DNA of 64,000 nt from Chryseobacterium takakiae (GTDB lineage: Bacteria > Bacteroidota > Bacteroidia > Flavobacteriales > Weeksellaceae): NCBI RefSeq assembly GCF_900129385.1, contig NZ_FQVO01000001.1, forward strand, positions 434,001 through 498,000. Reading direction: 5' to 3'. The position numbers were made by a program, and so were the translations under genes. Shown piece after piece: positions 58,321 through 64,000 of this stretch (positions within the stretch are counted from its first letter, which is position 1; every line of letters starts with the position of its first letter). The notes under the pieces are model-generated. The model made no database searches and had not been told where the DNA came from. It saw nothing but the letters and a program-made list of their open reading frames with translations.

Positions 58321-58374
58321 AAAAGGCTATTAATAATTATAGTTCTTGTAAATCCCTAGTGTTAGCAGCCTTTT
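58321..58374 (-). terminator. Weak hairpin between xylA and susC
   Basis: AAAAGGCT (58321-58328) pairs with AGCCTTTT (58367-58374) across a 38-nt AT-rich loop; on the minus strand a run of five T's ends the stem. A possible attenuator, but the loop is long. Confidence 0.4.
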
Positions 58375-58386
58375 CATTTTTTAAGA

Positions 58387-59715
58387 TTAGATATACATGT
58401 TTACGATAGCTTCAAACAGTTCCTGTTTTCCGCTTTTTGGCTGAGGTTCCCCGATTTCATGTGCTATTCTCTGAAGATCTTCGAGTTTAAGGTTTCCTTC
58501 TTCGAATGCCTTTCCGTTTCCGTTGTCAAAAGAAGCGTAGCGGTCTGTTCTTAATTTTTTGTAGTCTGAGTTTTCAAGAATATCAGCAGCTGCCAGAAGT
58601 CCTTTTGCAAAAACATCCATTCCTGAAATATGAGAGATGAACAAGTCTTCCGGATCAATAGAATTTCTTCTGATTTTAGCATCAAAGTTTACTCCGCCTG
58701 TTCCCAGTCCGCCTGCCGGAAGAAGTACCAGCCATGCCTGAACCATTTCCAGATAATCTACCGGGAACTGATCTGTATCCCAGCCATTCTGGTAATCTCC
58801 TCTGTTGGCATCAATACTTCCTAAAAGTCCGGCATCTACCGCTACCTGAAGTTCGTGCTCAAAAGTATGGCCTGCAAGCGTTGCGTGGTTTACTTCGATA
58901 TTTAATTTAAAATCTTTATCCAGTCCATAATGTCTAAGGAAGCCGATTACCGTTTCAGAATCGTAATCATACTGGTGTTTTGTTGGCTCCATTGGTTTAG
59001 GCTCAATCAGGAAAGTTCCTTTAAAGCCCTGCTGACGGGCATAATCTCTGGACATTGAAAGGAAACGGGCAAGGTGATCTTTCTCACGCTTCATGTCTGT
59101 GTTCAGAAGGCTCATATATCCTTCTCTTCCACCCCAGAATACATAATTTTCTCCACCTAAAGCAATGGTTGCATCGATAGAGTTTTTCACCTGGGTTCCC
59201 GCACAGGCTACTACGTCAAAGTTCGGGTTGGTAGAAGCTCCGTTCATGTATCTTTCGTGGGTGAAAACATTGGCGGTTCCCCATAAAAGTTTAATTCCTG
59301 TTTCTGCCTGCTTTTGTTTGGCATACTCTACCACAGTCTGAAGATTTTTCTCATACTCTTTCCAGTTATCTGCCGGATCTACCAGGTCGATATCATGAAA
59401 ACAGTAGTAGCTGAAGCCCATTTTAGACATGAATTCAAAACCTGCATCCATTTTGTGCATAGCTCTCGTAACGGCATCATTCCCGATATCCCAAGGATGG
59501 TGGATAGTTGCCCCTCCGAACGGATCGCTTCCATTTGCACACAAAGTGTGCCACCACGCCATTGCAAAACGGGTCCAGTCTTTCATGGGTTTTCCCATTA
59601 CTACTCTTTCTGCATCATAGTAGCGGAATGCCATTGGATTTCTGCTTTCTTTCCCTTCAAACTTAATCTTTTCGATCCCCGTAAAAAACTCTTTCGTACC
59701 AGTTAAAGTGTTCAT
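58387..59715 (-). CDS. xylA: Xylose isomerase
   Basis: A 442-residue cytoplasmic enzyme that converts D-xylose to D-xylulose; the class II length with an extended N-terminus. The catalytic pair H107 and D110 (YCFHDIDL), the metal/substrate motifs [18 protein letters not shown] and [19 protein letters not shown], and [20 protein letters not shown] are all intact. It lies 99 nt after xylB and ahead of susC. The weak hairpin downstream may set its level relative to susC. Confidence 0.98.
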   Translation of the reverse strand: MNTLTGTKEFFTGIEKIKFEGKESRNPMAFRYYDAERVVMGKPMKDWTRFAMAWWHTLCANGSDPFGGATIHHPWDIGNDAVTRAMHKMDAGFEFMSKMGFSYYCFHDIDLVDPADNWKEYEKNLQTVVEYAKQKQAETGIKLLWGTANVFTHERYMNGASTNPNFDVVACAGTQVKNSIDATIALGGENYVFWGGREGYMSLLNTDMKREKDHLARFLSMSRDYARQQGFKGTFLIEPKPMEPTKHQYDYDSETVIGFLRHYGLDKDFKLNIEVNHATLAGHTFEHELQVAVDAGLLGSIDANRGDYQNGWDTDQFPVDYLEMVQAWLVLLPAGGLGTGGVNFDAKIRRNSIDPEDLFISHISGMDVFAKGLLAAADILENSDYKKLRTDRYASFDNGNGKAFEEGNLKLEDLQRIAHEIGEPQPKSGKQELFEAIVNMYI

Positions 59716-59814
59716 ATTTTTTTATTTATTTTAATTTTTTTTTGCGTAGAAATCCCCTGCTCACCGGCATTGAAAGGTCGGTAAGAGCTATGGAAAACTT
59801 CCGTTGTTAATTGT

Positions 59815-61299
59815 TTAGATTATTTCATTAAGATGATGCTTCCATCTTGTATAAGCTTCCAGATATTGTTCTTGTTTTTCGTGTTCAGGCTCTATCACTG
59901 CTATTTTTTCGAGTGATGAAAAAGCTTCTTTAGAATCTGCATAAAACCCGATTCCCATTCCCGCCGCTCTTGCCGCTCCTACAGCTCCATCGGTATCATA
60001 AAGCTCAATAACCGCATTGCTGACACTGGAAAGTGACTGACGAAATATCGAACTTAAAAACATATTGGCATTTCCTGCACGGATTACCTGAATATCCATC
60101 CCGATATTTCTCATGATATTCATTCCGTATTCGTAGGAAAAGACAATTCCTTCCTGCGCCGCACGCAGAATATCTCCTTTCGTGTGAATGTTAAAATTAA
60201 TTCCGTGAATCGAGCAGTTGGTTTCTTTGTTCTCCAAGACTCTTTCGGCACCGTTTCCGAAAGGGACAATACTAAGACCTTTGGAACCTACCGGTGAAAG
60301 AGAAGCCAGCTCGTTCATATCGCCATATGAAGATAATGAGGTCGCGAAATTGTGTTTCAGCCAAGAATTCAGGATTCCTGTTCCGTTGATGCACAGTAAA
60401 ACGCCCAGCCTGATCTGTTCCGGAGTATAATTAACATGGGCAAACGTATTAACTCTTGATAACTTATCATATTCCAGCTGATCCAGCACTCCATACACCA
60501 CTCCTGAAGTCCCGGCAGTGGAAGCAATTTCTCCCGGATTAAAAACGTTCAGTGAAAGTGCATTGTTGGGCTGATCTCCGGCTCTGTAGGAAATCGGTGT
60601 TCCTTCCTTAAGGCCCAGTTCCTGAGCTGCGGAAGCAGAAACCGTAGCCTGAATTCCAAAAGTAGGCACAATCTCCGGGAAGAAACTTTTCGGAATTCCG
60701 TAATGATTGATCACATCTTCCGAAATACAGTTGTTTTTAAAGTCCCAGAAAATCCCTTCCGAAAGGCCTTCAATAGTCATTCCTATCTGTCCGGAAAGTC
60801 TCATGGCGATGTAATCTCCCGGAAGCATTATTTTATCAATTTTATCAAAAATTTCCGGTTCGTGTTCCTTTACCCAGGCTAATTTGGATGCCGTGAAATT
60901 TCCCGGTGAATTCAGCAAATGCGACAGGCATTTTTCTTCTCCTATTTCTTTGAAGGCTTTTTCGCCATACTGTACGGCACGGCTGTCACACCAGATAATA
61001 GAAGGTCTCAATAAATTCTGATCTTTGTCTACAAGTATAAGACCGTGCATCTGCCAGGTAATTCCGATTCCTTTGATATCTTCGGAATGAATTCCTGATT
61101 CATGCATTACGGCTTCGTGTGCCAGTTTCAGGTTAGTCCACCAATCAACAGGGTTCTGTTCTGCCCATCCCGGATTCACAGCGGTGATTTTCATTTCCTT
61201 TTTCGGGGAAAATTCTGAAGCAATCACTTTTCCGCTGGATGCCTCGATGAGACAAACTTTTACAGAAGAACTGCCGATGTCATAGCCTAGTAAGTACAT
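59815..61299 (-). CDS. xylB: Xylulokinase
   Basis: A 494-residue FGGY-family kinase that phosphorylates D-xylulose. N-terminal ATP-site motif LLGYDIGSSSVKVCLIEASS; GIGITWQMHGLILVD; SIIWCDSRAVQ; the C-terminal GAARAAGMGIGFY replaces the more usual GAA.LA run. Its length of about 490 and the WQMHG motif fit xylulokinase, unlike the 565-residue ribulokinase at 19655. The start is 18 nt after the stop of the Nudix-like regulator, so regulator, xylB and xylA form one operon. Confidence 0.95.
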   Translation of the reverse strand: MYLLGYDIGSSSVKVCLIEASSGKVIASEFSPKKEMKITAVNPGWAEQNPVDWWTNLKLAHEAVMHESGIHSEDIKGIGITWQMHGLILVDKDQNLLRPSIIWCDSRAVQYGEKAFKEIGEEKCLSHLLNSPGNFTASKLAWVKEHEPEIFDKIDKIMLPGDYIAMRLSGQIGMTIEGLSEGIFWDFKNNCISEDVINHYGIPKSFFPEIVPTFGIQATVSASAAQELGLKEGTPISYRAGDQPNNALSLNVFNPGEIASTAGTSGVVYGVLDQLEYDKLSRVNTFAHVNYTPEQIRLGVLLCINGTGILNSWLKHNFATSLSSYGDMNELASLSPVGSKGLSIVPFGNGAERVLENKETNCSIHGINFNIHTKGDILRAAQEGIVFSYEYGMNIMRNIGMDIQVIRAGNANMFLSSIFRQSLSSVSNAVIELYDTDGAVGAARAAGMGIGFYADSKEAFSSLEKIAVIEPEHEKQEQYLEAYTRWKHHLNEII

Positions 61300-61317
61300 A
61301 ATTTTATTGAGGAGCTT

Positions 61318-62043
61318 TTATTTAATGAGTTTAGTATTATTTTTCTTGTAGATCTTCGCATCGAACTTATAATATCTTGCAGCACGGTGTGAAACATTTT
61401 TTTCAATTTCGTCCAGCGGCACGATATAGTTGAATGATGATATTTTTTTATGAAAATTTTTAATATCAATATATTTTTCGCTTAATGCGCTATAAAGCTG
61501 ATAAAGCTGTCTGATGGTAAATCTTTTCGGCAGCAGTTCAAAAATGATCGAGAAATCTGATTCTATCCATTTTCTGATTTCCACCAGTGATTCGCTGATA
61601 ATCTTATTGTGATCAAATGGCAGCTCCGGCACTTCATCAATCGGGAACCAGTCTACATTGTCGTACTTTGTACTGTTGATCTTATGATCGATCTTGCAGA
61701 GTGAAAGATAAGCTACCGTAATGATCCTGTCGATATGGTGCTTGTATTCTTTACCCATCCACGTGATATCATGTTCATTATTGGCGCGTCCCGGATCTGC
61801 AAAACATTTAAACTGCTTAAGAACCATTTTACGGATTCCTGTAAGCTCATGAAGTACTCTTTCTGCGGCATCGTCTACATCTTCGTTGCTGAAGATCAGG
61901 CTTCCGGGCAGTTTTCTTCTTCTTTCCAAGGGGATCTCGTCTACATGTCGCTGAACTAATAAAATGTTCAGGCGGTTTTCGAGATCAAATCCGAATACTA
62001 CACAATCTACAGATACGTATGTATGAATAAAGTCAGGGCTCAT
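61318..62043 (-). CDS. Nudix-like transcriptional regulator, XylR/NrtR type (second copy)
   Basis: A 241-residue protein homologous to the regulator at 12245. The Nudix-like domain (about 8-150; YVSVDCVVFGFDLENRLNIL) has a degenerate box: G-x5-E is present but REUxEE reads RVLHEL, so no hydrolase activity is expected. The winged-helix domain follows (about 165-235; FELLPKRFTIRQLYQLYSAL). The first gene of its operon, 18 nt ahead of xylB, so D-xylose or a xylose-derived metabolite is the probable effector. An upstream 0.6-kb region holds a TATATTTG promoter, two operator-like sites and a separate palindrome. Confidence 0.88.
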   Translation of the reverse strand: MSPDFIHTYVSVDCVVFGFDLENRLNILLVQRHVDEIPLERRRKLPGSLIFSNEDVDDAAERVLHELTGIRKMVLKQFKCFADPGRANNEHDITWMGKEYKHHIDRIITVAYLSLCKIDHKINSTKYDNVDWFPIDEVPELPFDHNKIISESLVEIRKWIESDFSIIFELLPKRFTIRQLYQLYSALSEKYIDIKNFHKKISSFNYIVPLDEIEKNVSHRAARYYKFDAKIYKKNNTKLIK

Positions 62044-62070
62044 TTAATCGTTAACATTTATGTAACATCA

Positions 62071-62078
62071 CAAATATA
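62071..62078 (-). promoter_or_regulatory. Promoter -7 element (TATATTTG) of the regulator-xylB-xylA operon
   Basis: Minus-strand TATATTTG, identical to the -7 elements of the araB and GH3 promoters, 28 nt upstream of the ATG at 62043. Confidence 0.6.
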
Positions 62079-62102
62079 AAAATTCAATTGAATAAAAAAA
62101 AT

Positions 62103-62121
62103 AAATTTACTGCTAACACTT
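62103..62121 (-). promoter_or_regulatory. Putative operator, weaker site 6
   Basis: On the minus strand AAGTGT-N7-AAATTT: one perfect half-site and one with a single change from ACATTT. It lies 24 nt upstream of the -7 element, close to where a -33 element would be. Confidence 0.45.
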
Positions 62122-62174
62122 ACATATCAACCATTTACATATCGATTTTTTATGATAACAATTGTATATAATTT

Positions 62175-62190
62175 ATGATAAGGTTATCAT
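62175..62190. promoter_or_regulatory. 16-bp palindrome ATGATAA-GG-TTATCAT
   Basis: A perfect 7-2-7 palindrome about 97 nt upstream of the -7 element of the regulator operon. It differs from the AAGTGT family and could be a site for a second protein. A shorter GATAA-C-TTATC occurs near 11859 upstream of GH127. Confidence 0.45.
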
Positions 62191-62328
62191 TGAAACTACA
62201 CTTATAACAATCTTAAAATATGAGTTTACAACACCTTGGAAAAAAAATAATAAAAAAAAGACTTTAAAATTTTGGATTAAAATACTATGATAAGAAACAT
62301 TAAAAAAAGATTTATTTTTTTTATTAAA

Positions 62329-62347
62329 AAGTGTAAAAAAAACACTT
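62329..62347. promoter_or_regulatory. Putative Nudix-regulator operator, site 5 (perfect palindrome)
   Basis: AAGTGT-AAAAAAA-ACACTT is the only site with two perfect half-sites. It lies 286 nt from the minus-strand regulator start and 292 nt from the plus-strand gene at 62640, so which promoter it serves is open. Confidence 0.65.
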
Positions 62348-62639
62348 TTAGATATAAAAATTCGTTAATTTTTTGATTTTTCCTTTACCATTTTTATATG
62401 CAAGAGGTAAAAAATATAGCAAAAAGAAAATCGGTAGAAAATTTGGAGATTAAATTTATGATAAGCAAAAATTAATAAAGAGAAATTATTTACTTAGAAG
62501 ATCACTGGATTTTCTACATAACGAATATTCTGATATTATTTACTCTTTTGCTGCTATTGTTTATTAATTTTTATGTAAGATTCTCACCTATGGCACAACT
62601 TCTGATATAGCAAAGAGAATCACTTTAAATCCTAATATT

Positions 62640-63068
62640 ATGTCGATAAAAATACAAGTTGCCATGTGTACTGACTGCAATGGTTACTACTCATCCGCCC
62701 CGTTAGAAAAGAAAGACATTTTTAATCCTGAAATCACCGATCATTATTTTTATCACGGCGAACCCTGGTTTACTTTAGACCTGAATAGTTTTGAAAAATT
62801 CAAAAAGTACGAGCGTACAGAAATTAAAATTGTTGAACTTGATGAGCATAGAAAACAGGATCATCTGCACTGTCATTGTCCTAAGAAAAAGACAGTTTCA
62901 AAAAAGAAATACGCTTACAGCGCATCCAGGAAGGAAAACACCATTCCTATGATCGAAAAGTATGAAGCCGATACGGATATTTACTTTAAGGATCTTTATT
63001 ATACCTACAATAATTTTCACGGAATAAATGCCGGTAATTACAGCAATTCTAATAGAAAATTCAGATAA
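62640..63068 (+). CDS. Small Cys/His-rich hypothetical protein
   Basis: A 142-residue soluble, basic protein with no signal peptide. C10 and C13 (AMCTDCNGYY) and the cluster HLHCHCPKKK (C78, C80 and neighbouring His) could form a zinc-binding site of CxxC ... CxC type. The C-terminal third is Tyr/Asn-rich and probably flexible. I do not recognise the family. It is monocistronic, ended by a strong terminator (63095-63126), and stands divergent from the second Nudix-like regulator across the 0.6-kb control region. Confidence 0.7.
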   Translation: MSIKIQVAMCTDCNGYYSSAPLEKKDIFNPEITDHYFYHGEPWFTLDLNSFEKFKKYERTEIKIVELDEHRKQDHLHCHCPKKKTVSKKKYAYSASRKENTIPMIEKYEADTDIYFKDLYYTYNNFHGINAGNYSNSNRKFR

Positions 63069-63094
63069 CGAGTATCTGTATGTTTATTATAATA

Positions 63095-63126
63095 TAAAAG
63101 CAGAGATTCAAAAGTCTCTGCTTTTA
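63095..63126 (+). terminator. Intrinsic terminator
   Basis: A perfect 12-bp stem (TAAAAGCAGAGA at 63095-63106, complement at 63115-63126), 8-nt loop, then TTTTATT. The A-rich left flank and T-rich right flank mean it can also work for the convergent aminotransferase gene. Confidence 0.88.
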
Positions 63127-63170
63127 TTTTATTAGTACAATATTTTGTACCGTGAGAATTATTTAGGTTT

Positions 63171-64000
63171 TTAAGGTACAATACTATCTGAAAGTTTTTT
63201 GTTTGAAAAAACGTTAACCATTACTTTTTCGATTCTTGCTCTGTCAGCATCCGTAAGATTTGACCCGGAAGGCAGGCACAAGCTGTTCTCGAAAAGCTTC
63301 TCTGCAAAATCTCCTCCGTAATAGGGTGCGTCTTTAAAAACAGGCTGCATATGCATCGGTTTCCAGATTGGGCGGGATTCGATTTTATCTTCCAAAAATG
63401 CCAGGCGAAGATCTTCCCGGTTTTTAGATGCTTTTGCTTCATCAATTGTGATTACCGACAGCCAGTGGTTGCTGAAAAAATCTGTGTTCGGCTCGCAAAA
63501 CAGTTCTACTCCATCCATATTTCTGGTAATTTCAGCATAGAAATCGTGCATTTTTCTTCGGCCTTCTACCCTGCTGTTCAGAACCTCCATTTGCCCTCTG
63601 CCTATTCCTGCAGAAACATTACTCATTCTGTAGTTATATCCTATTTCCGAATGCTGATAATGCGGTGCCTTATCTCTCGCCTGTGTGGAAAGGAAAACGG
63701 CTCTGTCTTTGTCTTCTTTGGAATGGCATACCAGTGCTCCGCCGCCGGAAGTTGTGATAATTTTATTTCCGTTAAAAGATAAAATTCCAAAATGTCCAAA
63801 AGTACCGCAAGATCTTCCTTTATAAGTAGAACCAAGTGATTCGGCAGCATCTTCAATAAGAGGAATATCAAATTCTGCAGCTATAGCTAAAATTTCATCC
63901 ATTTTTGCCGGCATTCCGTAAAGATTAACCGCAACAATGGCTTTTGGTTTTTTATTTCTGGAAATTCTGTCTACTACCGCTTCCCTTAATGCGACAGGAC
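63171..64000 (-). CDS. DegT/DnrJ/EryC1/StrS-family sugar aminotransferase (partial, N-terminus off the right edge)
   Basis: The frame stays open to the window edge, so the Met at 63914 is internal; about 276 C-terminal residues are visible. Family motifs are KAIVAVNLYGMPAKMDEI, PLIEDAAESLGSTYKG, the PLP lysine in SFNGNKIITTSGGG, and YNYRMSNVSAGIGRGQMEVL. Such enzymes transfer an amino group to nucleotide-linked keto sugars for capsule, O-antigen or glycoprotein glycans. It marks the edge of an unrelated surface-polysaccharide region and, being convergent with the gene at 62640, is outside the xylan island. Confidence 0.93.
   Translation of the reverse strand, partial: PVALREAVVDRISRNKKPKAIVAVNLYGMPAKMDEILAIAAEFDIPLIEDAAESLGSTYKGRSCGTFGHFGILSFNGNKIITTSGGGALVCHSKEDKDRAVFLSTQARDKAPHYQHSEIGYNYRMSNVSAGIGRGQMEVLNSRVEGRRKMHDFYAEITRNMDGVELFCEPNTDFFSNHWLSVITIDEAKASKNREDLRLAFLEDKIESRPIWKPMHMQPVFKDAPYYGGDFAEKLFENSLCLPSGSNLTDADRARIEKVMVNVFSNKKLSDSIVP

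Larger units (their letters stand above)
62044..62639. promoter_or_regulatory. 0.6-kb divergent control region
   Basis: Very AT-rich non-coding DNA between the second Nudix-like regulator (minus) and a small gene (plus). From left to right it holds a minus-strand TATATTTG element (62071-62078), a weaker operator-like site (62103-62121), a direct repeat TTACATAT (62120 and 62134), a 16-bp palindrome (62175-62190), a lone ACACTT half-site (near 62198) and the strongest operator (62329-62347). From 62350 to 62639 only poly-A/T runs are seen. Confidence 0.6.

Overview
The window looks like a chromosomal segment of a Bacteroidota bacterium, class Flavobacteriia, probably Chryseobacterium or a close relative (Weeksellaceae). 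The pointers are AT-rich DNA, TAnnTTTG promoter -7 elements, one SusC/SusD pair, a type IX secretion (T9SS) C-terminal tail, and intergenic palindromic repeats of the kind common in that group. Taxonomy is inferred from these traits, not from a database match.

Almost the whole window (about 1.6-62 kb) is one catabolic island for arabinoxylan and glucuronoarabinoxylan, nearly all on the minus strand. From the right: a Nudix-like regulator, xylulokinase and xylose isomerase (62.0-58.4 kb); SusC/SusD (58.3-53.4 kb); mannonate dehydratase and a mannonate oxidoreductase (53.3-51.3 kb); GH95, two GH43, a double CE1 esterase, GH31, GH43, GH27, two more GH43, GH97 and GH115 (51.1-29.4 kb); a T9SS-exported GH30 xylanase (29.2-26.4 kb); GH3 and GH51 (26.2-21.6 kb); araB, araD, araA, galM and an SSS symporter (21.4-14.0 kb). 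A second Nudix-like regulator lies on the plus strand at 12.2-12.9 kb. The block ends with GH127, a SASA-type acetylesterase, a GPH symporter, GH10, a cytoplasmic GH43 and GH67 (11.7-1.6 kb). In all there are 17 glycoside hydrolases (six of them GH43) and two esterase genes.

The genes form a complete route. GH30 cuts xylan outside the cell and SusCD imports the fragments. Periplasmic esterases, alpha-glucuronidases (GH67, GH115), arabinofuranosidases (GH43, GH51, GH127) and side-chain enzymes (GH95, GH97, GH27, GH31) strip the oligosaccharides. GH10, GH3 and GH43 reduce the backbone. GPH and SSS symporters carry products into the cytoplasm, where AraA/B/D and XylA/XylB lead to xylulose-5-phosphate; the UxuA/SDR pair handles glucuronate.

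The most interesting signal is regulatory. Two paralogous Nudix-family regulators with broken catalytic boxes sit with the arabinose and xylose genes. An operator-like palindrome, AAGTGT-N7-ACATTT or a close variant, recurs at five intergenic sites plus one weaker site, several of them beside a TAnnTTTG element. No hybrid two-component or ECF-sigma regulator is seen. A second notable signal is an 18-codon duplicate tail of the GH95 gene left among hairpin repeats at 48.5 kb. The flanks hold a partial AraC regulator and a small secreted protein on the left, and a small Cys-rich protein and a partial DegT-family aminotransferase on the right.
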